This document shows positions 1-6,797 of a stretch of DNA of 8,040 nucleotides, piece by piece; position 1 is the first letter of the stretch, and every line of letters starts with the position of its first letter. Under the pieces are notes generated by a model, which worked only from the letters and a program-made list of their open reading frames with translations, searched no databases and was not told where the DNA came from. The translations under genes and the position numbers were made by a program. Source of the stretch: Deltaproteobacteria bacterium (GTDB lineage Bacteria; Desulfobacterota; Binatia; Bin18); the NCBI GenBank assembly GCA_016200595.1, contig JACQEL010000412.1:1-8040 (forward strand). The letters run 5' to 3'.

Positions 1-392
1 ACGGTTGTGAACTCGGCGAGTGCGGTACCTGTACAGTCCTGATCGACGGACAGCCGGTTCTCTCCTGCCTGGTTTTACCCATCGAAATAGCAGGGAAAGA
101 AATCCTGACCGTCGAGGGCCTGGCGGTGCGTGGACAACCTCACCCTTTACAGACGGCTTTCACGGAGCTTGGCGCGGCACAGTGTGGCTATTGTATCCCG
201 GGCATCCTAGTCACGGCCAAAGCCTTGCTCGACAGCGATTCCAGTCCGACGCGAGAAGAAATTAAAGAAGCCCTCTCTGGGAATCTCTGTCGCTGCACGG
301 GGTACACCAAAATTCTTGAGGCAGTGGAGCTGGCGGCAGCGCGGATGCAGTTGGGCTCCGATGCCGATTTGCTTCCAGGCAGAAGTGGCTAA
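1..392 (+). CDS. 2Fe-2S iron-sulfur subunit of a molybdenum hydroxylase (HCR gamma / XdhC-CoxS type), 5' end missing
   Basis: Small electron-transfer subunit of a xanthine-oxidase-family enzyme. It relays electrons between the FAD/[4Fe-4S] subunit and the molybdenum centre through two [2Fe-2S] clusters. The reading frame is open from base 3 and ends in TAA at 390-392, giving 129 visible residues. The first visible residues (GCELGECGTC) are the plant-ferredoxin-type cluster motif. Its cysteines are encoded at 6, 21, 30 and 66 (C-X4-C-X2-C-X11-C). The helical second domain has CGYC (183-194) and CRCTGY (from 288), giving C-X2-C-X31-C-X-C, which is canonical for the family. Family members are about 150-165 residues, so roughly 35-40 N-terminal residues lie upstream of the window. 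The last ~15 residues are not conserved. The catalytic and FAD subunits follow on the same strand, after an unusual 203-nt gap. Family assignment is very secure; the HCR sub-family is inferred from the FAD subunit. Confidence 0.95.
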   Translation, partial: GCELGECGTCTVLIDGQPVLSCLVLPIEIAGKEILTVEGLAVRGQPHPLQTAFTELGAAQCGYCIPGILVTAKALLDSDSSPTREEIKEALSGNLCRCTGYTKILEAVELAAARMQLGSDADLLPGRSG

Positions 393-425
393 AGCGGTTT
401 GCACTTGCATGAAGAAAGCAAGAAG

Positions 426-499
426 GTAGGCCGGAATAAGCGGAGCGTTTCCGGCATCTGAGCCCGCCGGGAACGGCCTGCGGCCTTATCCCGGCCTAC
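426..499. repeat. REP/BIME-like imperfect palindrome between the 2Fe-2S and molybdopterin subunit genes
   Basis: The outer arms 426-440 and 485-499 are inverted repeats matching at 14 of 15 positions (GTAGGCCGGAATAAG against CTTATCCCGGCCTAC). Inner segments continue the pairing: CGTTTCCGGC near 446-455 can pair with GCCGGGAACG near 466-475. The whole 74-nt unit can fold into one long, interrupted GC-rich hairpin. It resembles the GTAGGCCGGATAAG-type extragenic palindromes known from enterobacteria, but I cannot confirm copies elsewhere. It sits inside what should be a single operon, so it may protect or partially terminate the transcript between the two subunits. No T-run follows it, so it is not a standard intrinsic terminator. 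Confidence 0.75.
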
Positions 500-575
500 G
501 ATTGAGAAAACGGTCTGTCTCCTCGCGCAAATGAAAACCACTGTAAAGTCACTCCTACGCTTTTGACACGCCACT

Positions 576-582
576 AAGGGAG
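576..582 (+). promoter_or_regulatory. Probable ribosome binding site of the molybdopterin subunit gene
   Basis: AAGGGAG lies 13 nt upstream of the ATG at 596. The spacing is longer than the usual 5-9 nt, but it is the only purine-rich match before that start. The encoded N-terminus (IGKPLPKVDGLAK) is where family proteins normally begin, so the start is kept. Confidence 0.5.
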
Positions 583-595
583 AACTCAAACACAT

Positions 596-2959
596 ATGAA
601 CCATAATGACACCCTCATTGGCAAACCCCTTCCTAAGGTCGACGGCTTGGCCAAATGCTTCGGCACCACCAAGTTCGCCGATGACCTCTTTTTGCCACGC
701 ATGGTCTATGGCAAGATCCTGCGTGCCATTCATCCCCATGCCCGCATTTTGCGGGTGGATACCGGGAAAGCACTGGCACGGCCAGGCGTCCTGGCGGCTA
801 TCACCCGTAGTGACCTATCGATTAAGTATGGGATCATGCCTACCAGCCAGGACGAGACCGCCCTGGCGGTGGACAAAGTACGACACGTCGGCGAGGCGGT
901 GGCCGCGGTAGCGGCCCTGGATGAGGAGACCGCTGAGGCCGCGCTCGAGGACATCGAGGTAGACTACGAGGTTCTGCCGCCAATCATGTCCATCGAGGAA
1001 GCGCTGACTGCGCAAGTCAGAATCCACGAAGAGAGCAAATGGGGTAACGCGCAGAAGGAAGTCGCCTTGGAGTTTGGCGACCCCACGGCTGGTTTTGCCC
1101 AGGCGGACTACGTGCGGGAGGACAGCTTCTTCTATGAAGGCAGCACCCACCTGCCGATGGAGCAGCACGCGGTGGTGGCCGACTTCAGTCCGGACGGGAA
1201 GCTCACCATCTGGTCTTCCACGCAAACCCCCCACTACGTCCATCGCGCGCTGGCCAAGGTTCTAGAAATACCGATGAGTCACGTCCGCGTCATCGCTCCT
1301 CCGGTAGGCGGTGGCTTTGGCGGCAAAAGTGATCCCTTTCCGCACGAGTTCTGTGCCGCCAAGCTGGCGATGCTCACCGGCCGGCCAGTGAAGATCACCC
1401 TCACCCGTGAAGAGGTCTTCTACTGTCACCGCGGCCGCCATCCGGTAAAAATGTGGGTGAAGACCGGGTTCCGTAAAGACGGCGCGATCACCGCCATGCA
1501 CTTCCGCTCTTTTCTCGATGGGGGGGCGTATAGCAGCTACGGACTGGCCAGCACGTATTACACCGGGGCCCTGCAGACGACCACGTATCAGATTCCTCAC
1601 TACAAGTTTGAAGGGGTGCGCCTCTTTACTAACAAACCGCCGTGCGGCCCCAAGCGCGGGCATGGCACCCCGCAACCGCGCTATGCTCTGGAGGTCCAAC
1701 TCGACAAAGCGGCTGAGGCGTTGGGCCTTGACCCGATTGAGATGCGCTTGGGCATGCTCACCCCGGCCAACAGCGAAACTATTAACGGCCTGAAAGTCAC
1801 GACCTCCGGCCTGCGCGAGTGCATCGAGAAGGTAAGAGATCGCTCAGGTTGGTCGGAAAAGTTTCATCAGTTGCCGCCGGGGCGGGGCATCGGGTTCGCC
1901 TTGAGTTGCTATATTACCGGCGCTGGTTTGCCCATTTACTGGAACGACATGCCGCACTCCAGCGTGCAGCTCAAGCTGGACCGCAGCGGGGGTGTAGCGG
2001 TGTTCTGCGGTGCCATTGACATCGGTCAGGGCTCGGATTCGGTGCTTGCTACAGTAGTAGCCGAGGAGTTGGGGATTGACCCCGCGGACATTCGTCTGGT
2101 CACCGCCGATACCGACCTCACCCCTGTAGATTTGGGAAGTTATTCGAGCCGCGTGACCCTGATGATGGGCAACGCCGCCATCGAAGCGGCGCAGAAGGTC
2201 CGCAGCCTGCTCTTTACCGTGGCGGCAGAGCGCTTGGGCTGCCCAGAGCAAGATCTCAGCGCCCGTGGGAGGAAAATCTTTTCTCGTACAGACCCAGAGC
2301 GCGCCTTGAGCTTTGCCGAGGCCGTGCAACTGGCCGAGACTCACTTTGGCATGCTCGGCGCGGTCGGCAGCTATAAGCCGCCGAAGCTGGCGGCGCCATA
2401 TAAAGGCTCGGGTGTAGGACCTTCGCCCGCGTACAGCTTCAGCGCCTGCATAGCTGAGGTGGAGTGTGATCCCACCACTGGCCTGGTGAACCCGGTCAAA
2501 ATCTGGATCGCGCATGACTGTGGCCGGGCGATCAATCCGTTACTCGCGTTGGGGCAGGTTGAGGGGAGCGTCTACATGGCTTTGGGTGAAGTGTTTATGG
2601 AAGAGCAAGTCTTCCGCCGCGGCCTGCATAAGATTCCCTCGCTGCTGGAATATAAGAGTCCCACTACTTTAGAGGTGCCTGAGATCGAGACTATTCTCGT
2701 GGAAAGCCTGGACTCGCGGGGACCCTATGGGGCAAAAGAAGCCGGACAAGGGCCACTGCTGCCCGTGCCACCGGCGATAGCCAACGCCGTCTATGATGCG
2801 CTGGGCGTGCGCATTGATGAGATTCCCATTACTCCCGATAAGGTCCTCAAGGCTTTGGTTCTCAAGGAACGGGGAGACAGTCTGCGGGTGTCAGTGCCAC
2901 AATTTGCCTTTCCGGCACCGATCCGTTGGCAGCCAGGGGAAAAGGAGAAACGCCCATGA
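596..2959 (+). CDS. Molybdopterin-binding catalytic subunit, 4-hydroxybenzoyl-CoA reductase alpha-like (hcrA-like), xanthine dehydrogenase family
   Basis: Large catalytic subunit (787 aa) that binds the Mo-pyranopterin cofactor. Residues about 15-125 form the aldehyde oxidase/xanthine dehydrogenase a/b hammerhead domain, and about 140-670 the molybdopterin-binding domains. Visible motifs are GGGFGGK (238-244), FLDGGAY (306-312), RGHG (R354, matching the RGFG arginine of xanthine dehydrogenase) and the GQG loop (477-479), followed by DTDLTPVDLGSYSSR. The C-terminal active-site segment reads GAKEAGQGPLLP. Here Q718 (codon CAA, 2747-2749) takes the place of the catalytic Glu normally found in GxKExGE. 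The Glu that follows FGGK in purine-specific enzymes is Ser here, which argues against a xanthine substrate. A tail of about 30 residues after KALVLKE is longer than in characterised HCR proteins. The stop overlaps the start of the FAD subunit (ATGA), indicating translational coupling. Family is certain. The substrate, probably an aromatic acyl-CoA, is inferred from the [4Fe-4S] loop in the partner subunit. Confidence 0.93.
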   Translation: MNHNDTLIGKPLPKVDGLAKCFGTTKFADDLFLPRMVYGKILRAIHPHARILRVDTGKALARPGVLAAITRSDLSIKYGIMPTSQDETALAVDKVRHVGEAVAAVAALDEETAEAALEDIEVDYEVLPPIMSIEEALTAQVRIHEESKWGNAQKEVALEFGDPTAGFAQADYVREDSFFYEGSTHLPMEQHAVVADFSPDGKLTIWSSTQTPHYVHRALAKVLEIPMSHVRVIAPPVGGGFGGKSDPFPHEFCAAKLAMLTGRPVKITLTREEVFYCHRGRHPVKMWVKTGFRKDGAITAMHFRSFLDGGAYSSYGLASTYYTGALQTTTYQIPHYKFEGVRLFTNKPPCGPKRGHGTPQPRYALEVQLDKAAEALGLDPIEMRLGMLTPANSETINGLKVTTSGLRECIEKVRDRSGWSEKFHQLPPGRGIGFALSCYITGAGLPIYWNDMPHSSVQLKLDRSGGVAVFCGAIDIGQGSDSVLATVVAEELGIDPADIRLVTADTDLTPVDLGSYSSRVTLMMGNAAIEAAQKVRSLLFTVAAERLGCPEQDLSARGRKIFSRTDPERALSFAEAVQLAETHFGMLGAVGSYKPPKLAAPYKGSGVGPSPAYSFSACIAEVECDPTTGLVNPVKIWIAHDCGRAINPLLALGQVEGSVYMALGEVFMEEQVFRRGLHKIPSLLEYKSPTTLEVPEIETILVESLDSRGPYGAKEAGQGPLLPVPPAIANAVYDALGVRIDEIPITPDKVLKALVLKERGDSLRVSVPQFAFPAPIRWQPGEKEKRP
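2942..2947 (+). promoter_or_regulatory. Ribosome binding site deciding the FAD subunit start
   Basis: AAGGAG lies 8 nt upstream of the ATG at 2956, within the end of the molybdopterin subunit gene. It favours 2956 over the in-frame ATG at 2926, which has no comparable site and would add ten non-conserved residues. Confidence 0.75.
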
Positions 2960-3939
2960 TGCGGCTTCCGCCTTTCCGTTATTTTGCCCCGGCTACGCTA
3001 CCGGAGGCAGTGAAAGTCCTGGCCGACTACGGCCCGGCGGCTATGGTGCTCGCCGGAGGAACGGATCTTTTGCCCAACATGAAGCGGCGGCAGTTTACCC
3101 CGCAGGCGCTGGTAAGCGTCCAGCAGCTCAAAGAGCTGCGGGGCATCCGCGAGACCGAGAATGGGAGCGTGATCATCTCTGCGGGTATCACGCTGCATGA
3201 GCTGGCAGCTCACCCGCTGATTGTGTCGCGTTACCCGGCGCTCGCCCAAGCTGCCGCGTTAATTTCTACCCCGCAGATCCGCAACACCGGCACTCTCGGC
3301 GGCAATGTTTGTCTTGACACACGCTGCAACTATTACAATCAGAGTTATTCTTGGCGCAAAGCGTTAGGCTTCTGTCTCAAAAAAGACGGGGACATTTGCT
3401 GGGTAGCTCCGGGGAGCGCGAAATGTCTGGCGATCTCCTCTTCAGACACCGCGCCGGTGCTGGTGAGCCTGGGAGCCACGTTTCTGCTCGTCAGGCAGGG
3501 GAGCGAGCGATTGGTCCCGGCGGTTGATTTCTTCCGCGATGATGGGATTAACTACCTCAACAAGGATCCTGAGGAGCTTCTGACCGAGGTCCATCTACCT
3601 CCTCCGCAGGGTACACGCAGCACCTATCTCAAGCTGCGGCGGCGAGGTTCTTTCGACTTCCCGGTCCTCGGCGTCGCGGCGGTGCTACGGATCGAACCTG
3701 ATGGGGTCTGTACGGCGGCAAAGATCGTCCTGGGTGCGGCAGCCTGCAAGCCACGCGTGGCAGACAATGCCGCTGACATGCTCATAGGACAAAAAGTGAC
3801 TCAAGCACTCATCACCCTCGTCGCCCAGGAAGCCGCTAAGCTGGCCAAACCCCTGGATAACACCGACTTTGCCTACGGCTATCGCAAGCGCATGGCCGAG
3901 GTATTTGTCCGCCAGGCGCTTACGAAGTTAGCGGAGTAA
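2956..3939 (+). CDS. hcrB: FAD-binding subunit with an extra [4Fe-4S] loop, 4-hydroxybenzoyl-CoA reductase beta-like
   Basis: Flavin subunit (327 aa) of the molybdenum enzyme; it passes electrons to or from an external donor. It has the CO-dehydrogenase flavoprotein/FAD_binding_5 fold: AGGTD (33-37) and TLGGN (113-117) bind FAD, SSDTAP (162-167) is the conserved family segment, and a C-terminal CO_deh_flav_C domain starts at about residue 220. Between the two FAD motifs and SSDTAP lies an insertion with C124, C140, C148 and C157, spaced exactly C-X15-C-X7-C-X8-C. This is the loop that holds the additional [4Fe-4S] cluster in Thauera 4-hydroxybenzoyl-CoA reductase, where electrons run inward from ferredoxin to molybdenum. 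C119 is one further Cys nearby. Xanthine dehydrogenases and CO dehydrogenases lack this insertion. The start at 2956 is chosen from the ATGA overlap and AAGGAG. Sub-family is well supported; the exact substrate is not. Confidence 0.9.
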   Translation: MMRLPPFRYFAPATLPEAVKVLADYGPAAMVLAGGTDLLPNMKRRQFTPQALVSVQQLKELRGIRETENGSVIISAGITLHELAAHPLIVSRYPALAQAAALISTPQIRNTGTLGGNVCLDTRCNYYNQSYSWRKALGFCLKKDGDICWVAPGSAKCLAISSSDTAPVLVSLGATFLLVRQGSERLVPAVDFFRDDGINYLNKDPEELLTEVHLPPPQGTRSTYLKLRRRGSFDFPVLGVAAVLRIEPDGVCTAAKIVLGAAACKPRVADNAADMLIGQKVTQALITLVAQEAAKLAKPLDNTDFAYGYRKRMAEVFVRQALTKLAE

Positions 3940-4035
3940 TGCGCCTGAGTTTCTTTGGAGTGAGTTATTGCCACTATCTGTCTAATAAGGTTTGATGAGC
4001 GAAATCGGGAATGAGACTTGCGGTCAGGCAATGGT

Positions 4036-4081
4036 AGAACAGGCTTCTAGCCTGTTCTGAGCACGGGCTGGAAGCCCGTGC
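4036..4081. repeat. Tandem perfect hairpins upstream of the MetE-like gene
   Basis: There are two adjacent perfect stem-loops. The first has arms AGAACAGGCT (4036-4045) and AGCCTGTTCT (4049-4058) with a 3-nt loop. The second has arms GCACGGGCT (4061-4069) and AGCCCGTGC (4073-4081) with a GGA loop. The pair looks like one unit of a dispersed intergenic repeat. It lies in the 199-nt gap between the FAD subunit gene and the MetE-like gene. The stems could attenuate read-through, but no T-run follows. The rest of the gap (3940-4035) holds nothing I recognise. Confidence 0.75.
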
Positions 4082-4124
4082 CACCAGGAGCCTCGCTTAC
4101 CTATCTTGTTCGTCAAGATTCATT

Positions 4125-4129
4125 AGGAG
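4125..4129 (+). promoter_or_regulatory. Ribosome binding site of the MetE-like gene
   Basis: AGGAG is 9 nt upstream of the ATG at 4139, a normal spacing that supports this start. Confidence 0.7.
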
Positions 4130-4138
4130 AGATCTACG

Positions 4139-5251
4139 ATGGTCAACTTGTATCACGCCGAAGTGCTCGGGTCGCTGCTGCGCCCGCAATACCTGAAAGA
4201 TGCTCGCAAACAGTGGGAGGCCGGAACGATCAGCACACGAGAGTTCAAGCAGAGCGAGGACCGCGCGGTAGATGAGATGATCGCGCTGCAGGAGAGAAGT
4301 GGGGTAGATGTCGTGACCGATGGGGAAATGCGGCGCACCCACTTTATCGCGCCGCTGACCGATGTAATTACCGGCGTCAAGGCGATTCCGGCATTCACCC
4401 GGACGTGGCGGCGGCCACATGAGCAGGGGGAGAAAGCGCAAGAGACCCAAATCCAGGTGCAATACGCCGTGGTCGAGAAGATTCAGCGCACCCATTCGCT
4501 CACCGTTGAGGAATTTGCTTATGCCCGCGGGCGGGCTACCAAACCCCTCAAGGTCACATTGCCGAGTCCCCTAATGATGACGCTACGCTGGTCGCCCGAA
4601 TTTTCGCGCGGTGCATATCCCGATCCTTTTGACCTGTTTGCCGACGCCGCGGCCATTGTCCGGCAGGAAGCGCAGGAACTGGCGCGGCTGGGCTGCGAGT
4701 ATATCCAGATCGACGCCCCCGAACTGGGGATGCTCTGTGACCCAGAACGGCGGCGCCAGGACTTTGCCGAGCGGGGCATGGACCCCGACCGACTGTTAAG
4801 GGAAGGGATCGACATCCTCAACTCAGCGACGGATGTGCCGGGCGTGACGTTCGCGCTGCATGTTTGTCGTGGCAATAACAAGGGCTATTACGTCGGCGAG
4901 GGCGGTTATGAGTCGATCGCGGAGCAGGTCTTCAAGCGGGCGGGCAACTTCGCGAGCTTACTGCTGGAGTATGACGACTGGCGCTCGGGCTCGTTCGAGC
5001 CTCTGCGCAACATTCCCACCGATAAAGATGTGGTCCTGGGTCTGATTTCCACCAAGCGCGCGGAACTGGAGCCGGTCGAGGCCATTGTGCAGCGGATCGA
5101 GGAAGCGAGTCGCTATTTTCCACGCGAGCACCTTGGACTCTCGACGCAGTGCGGGTTTGGTACAGTATGGGAGGGCAACCCGATACCGGAAGCCGCTCAG
5201 GAGGCCAAGCTGCGTCTGGTCGCCGACATCGCGCGGCGCGTGTGGCAGTAG
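4139..5251 (+). CDS. Cobalamin-independent methionine synthase II (MetE C-terminal domain) family protein
   Basis: A 370-residue TIM-barrel protein of the UROD/MetE-like superfamily. Members use a zinc ion to activate a thiol for methyl or alkyl transfer. Characterised relatives include the C-terminal half of MetE (homocysteine methylation) and epoxyalkane:coenzyme M transferase. Visible features are HAEVLGSLLRP (6-16), DGEMRR (61-66), IDAPEL (191-196), the HVC pair (H241, C243) in FALHVCRGN, E277 in LLLEYDD, and C338 in LSTQCGFGT. These match the four zinc ligands His, Cys, Glu, Cys of E. coli MetE. The gap from C243 to E277 (34 residues) is longer than the 22 in E. coli MetE. The N-terminal folate-binding half of MetE is absent, so it is a stand-alone catalytic domain about as long as the uncharacterised single-domain homologues. 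It lies downstream of the HCR-like genes on the same strand. Family is confident; the methyl donor and thiol acceptor are unknown, and true methionine synthesis is not implied. Confidence 0.88.
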   Translation: MVNLYHAEVLGSLLRPQYLKDARKQWEAGTISTREFKQSEDRAVDEMIALQERSGVDVVTDGEMRRTHFIAPLTDVITGVKAIPAFTRTWRRPHEQGEKAQETQIQVQYAVVEKIQRTHSLTVEEFAYARGRATKPLKVTLPSPLMMTLRWSPEFSRGAYPDPFDLFADAAAIVRQEAQELARLGCEYIQIDAPELGMLCDPERRRQDFAERGMDPDRLLREGIDILNSATDVPGVTFALHVCRGNNKGYYVGEGGYESIAEQVFKRAGNFASLLLEYDDWRSGSFEPLRNIPTDKDVVLGLISTKRAELEPVEAIVQRIEEASRYFPREHLGLSTQCGFGTVWEGNPIPEAAQEAKLRLVADIARRVWQ

Positions 5252-5369
5252 CGGCGGCGAGCGCCGCGAGGTCTGGTTCATTGTTAAGGACGGCAGGCCT
5301 CGTAGCGGCGCGTTCAGTTGGCGAGTGCGCGGTTGCGCAGCATAATGCAATAGACTTTATCCGAAATAA

Positions 5370-5457
5370 AGCCCCGGAGGGGCGTGAGGAGATAGCCCAC
5401 GGCGTCAGCCGTGGGACCGGAGCAGGATCACACGGCGCCCAGAGCCCCGGAGGGGCG
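5370..5457. repeat. Intergenic repeat cluster at the convergent junction: two copies of AGCCCCGGAGGGGCG around a hairpin
   Basis: The 15-mer AGCCCCGGAGGGGCG occurs twice in direct orientation (5370-5384 and 5443-5457). Each copy folds as a GCCCC/GGGGC stem with a GGA loop. Between them lies a perfect 8-bp hairpin, CCCACGGC (5396-5403) with GCCGTGGG (5408-5415) and a GTCA loop. The cluster occupies the 267-nt gap between the MetE-like gene and the oppositely oriented monooxygenase gene. No coding sequence is evident in this gap. The stems could act as a bidirectional transcription barrier, but there is no T-run on either strand. Confidence 0.75.
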
Positions 5458-5518
5458 AGAGAAGACGACCGGTTTGAGGTCTTGCGCCCAGACCATAAGC
5501 GAGCAAGAACCAACTCAC

Positions 5519-6709
5519 CTATGTGAACAGTTGAATGGGCTCGACCCCCAGCAGGAGTTGTCCGACCATTTCGTAGTTGTGCGGCCCGGCGAGGACATGC
5601 TGAGCAACCGTGCGCATGTCGCGCAGTAAGCGATCCAGCGCGCCGTTAGAGTAGACCGCCGCCGCCCCGGCGAGGCAGTAGAGTTGGTCTACCGCTTCAC
5701 GACATACCGTGTAGGCATTGACATAATAGAGGGTGTAACGGGCGGTGTCGGCGGGTGACGGGCGCTGGCCGGCGACCAGATGTTCCCAGACTTGCGCCGT
5801 CTGCTCGTATAGATAGCTGCGGGCCGAGCCGATCATCGCCTCAGCCCGCGCGATCCCGGCCTGCATGTAGCTCTCTTCACTAACCGGATGCCTGGGAGCT
5901 AACTTGCCACGCTTGACGACTTGACGGGCGTTGGAACGGCGTGCCACTTCAATCGTCGCCTCGAGTGCGGCGCGCGCCACGCCGAGCGGCACCGCGCCGA
6001 ACTTGCCCGCCACAAATGGAAAAAACGCGTAGAGCGGCTGCGGCCGCAGCGGCTTGAGGGCTTGGAAGTTGAAAGTGCGCTCCTCAGGGACGAAAACGTC
6101 GGTGACGGTAAAGTCATGGCTGCCAGTCCCGCGCATGCCGGTTGTGAGCCAGGTGTCAATGATCTGGCACTGCTCGGGCGGGAAGAAACACACCCGCGTG
6201 ACCGGCACGCCAGCGGCATTAGTCACCTGAGTCTCACCGTCGTAGACCATGCAGGAGCCGATCATCCAATCCGCGTGCCGGCATCCGCTGGCGAACGGCC
6301 AGTGGCCGCTGACGCGATATCCGCCGGCCACCCGCACCGCCCGCCCTGCGGTGCGTGCCAGGTTTCCGCCTGTCACCATGTCGAGGTCGGAGAACATCTG
6401 GCGCGCCACGGTTTGATCCATATAGGCGCTGAAGTACCCACTGTCGCAGCCGATCGTCGCGCACCAGCCGACCGACGCGTCGGCGTAGGACAGCTCCTCG
6501 AGCACGCGCAGTTGCGCAGCCGGGGTGAGTTCGCTGCCGCCCCACGCGCGCGGCATCGTCATGCGAAAGACGCCGGTTTCTTTAAGCTCTCGGACGAGCT
6601 GCGGCGGCAGGCACCGCTGTTGCTCGATGTGATCGCGCACGGCCACAATACTGGGGCGCAGCGCCACCGCCGCCTGAAACGTTGCCTCTGCATCGTCATG
6701 TGCATTCAT
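5519..6709 (-). CDS. Acyl-CoA dehydrogenase-fold flavin-dependent monooxygenase (HsaA/DszC/HpaB-C2-like, group D)
   Basis: A 396-residue protein of the acyl-CoA dehydrogenase superfamily, most like the two-component flavin hydroxylases that oxidise aromatic or sulfur-containing rings with reduced flavin and O2. The N-terminal helical domain (1-115) includes MPRAWGGSELTP and ELSYADASVGWC. The middle beta-domain has SGHWPFASGCRHADW (134-148), the segment typical of HsaA-type hydroxylases, and GMRGTGSHDF (191-200) followed by VFVPEER. The C-terminal four-helix domain ends with RDMRTVAQHVLAGPHNYE. H371 there falls where group D monooxygenases keep an active-site His. I see no acyl-CoA dehydrogenase catalytic Glu signature, so a plain dehydrogenase is less likely. 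The required flavin reductase is not in this window. The start at 6709 has no clear Shine-Dalgarno; no nearer Met suits the N-terminus. Family is confident; the substrate is unknown. Confidence 0.87.
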   Translation of the reverse strand: MNAHDDAEATFQAAVALRPSIVAVRDHIEQQRCLPPQLVRELKETGVFRMTMPRAWGGSELTPAAQLRVLEELSYADASVGWCATIGCDSGYFSAYMDQTVARQMFSDLDMVTGGNLARTAGRAVRVAGGYRVSGHWPFASGCRHADWMIGSCMVYDGETQVTNAAGVPVTRVCFFPPEQCQIIDTWLTTGMRGTGSHDFTVTDVFVPEERTFNFQALKPLRPQPLYAFFPFVAGKFGAVPLGVARAALEATIEVARRSNARQVVKRGKLAPRHPVSEESYMQAGIARAEAMIGSARSYLYEQTAQVWEHLVAGQRPSPADTARYTLYYVNAYTVCREAVDQLYCLAGAAAVYSNGALDRLLRDMRTVAQHVLAGPHNYEMVGQLLLGVEPIQLFT

Positions 6710-6797
6710 CGCAGGGACAGTACGCTGAAAATCAGCTTGCTGTCAACGTCTGAAGAGGTCAGGTAGTGGTTCAATTTGAAAGAACAGTAACAGGTAT

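Noticed and set aside
563..597. TTGACA box (563-568) as a promoter for the molybdopterin subunit gene
   Set aside because: No acceptable -10 box lies 16-18 nt downstream; that spacing falls on the ribosome binding site and start codon region.
1844..2515. 223-codon open frame on the - strand
   Set aside because: It lies entirely inside the molybdopterin subunit gene on the opposite strand and has no family motifs.
2926..2955. Upstream in-frame ATG as start of the FAD subunit
   Set aside because: It would add ten non-conserved residues overlapping the preceding gene. The ATG at 2956 has AAGGAG 8 nt upstream and the typical ATGA coupling.
3968..3996. TTGCCA, 17 nt, TTTGAT as a sigma-70-like promoter for the MetE-like gene
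   Set aside because: The -10 matches only 4 of 6 positions, the site is 140 nt from the start codon, and the host's promoter consensus is unknown.
4036..4081. Tandem hairpins as an intrinsic terminator of the HCR-like operon
   Set aside because: No T-run follows either stem, and the sequence has the look of a dispersed repeat. A terminating role cannot be supported from sequence alone.
5370..5457. Two 15-bp direct repeats as a CRISPR fragment
   Set aside because: There are only two copies, the repeat is short with a tight internal stem, the intervening sequence is itself a hairpin, and no cas genes are present.
4932..5513. 193-codon open frame on the - strand across the MetE-like gene end and the repeat cluster
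   Set aside because: It has a low-complexity Arg/Ser/Pro/Ala composition. It overlaps the zinc-ligand region of a real gene and GC-rich hairpin repeats.
5921..6766. 281-codon open frame on the + strand
   Set aside because: It is the antisense shadow of the flavin monooxygenase gene. Its composition is His/Arg/Ala-rich without domain motifs.
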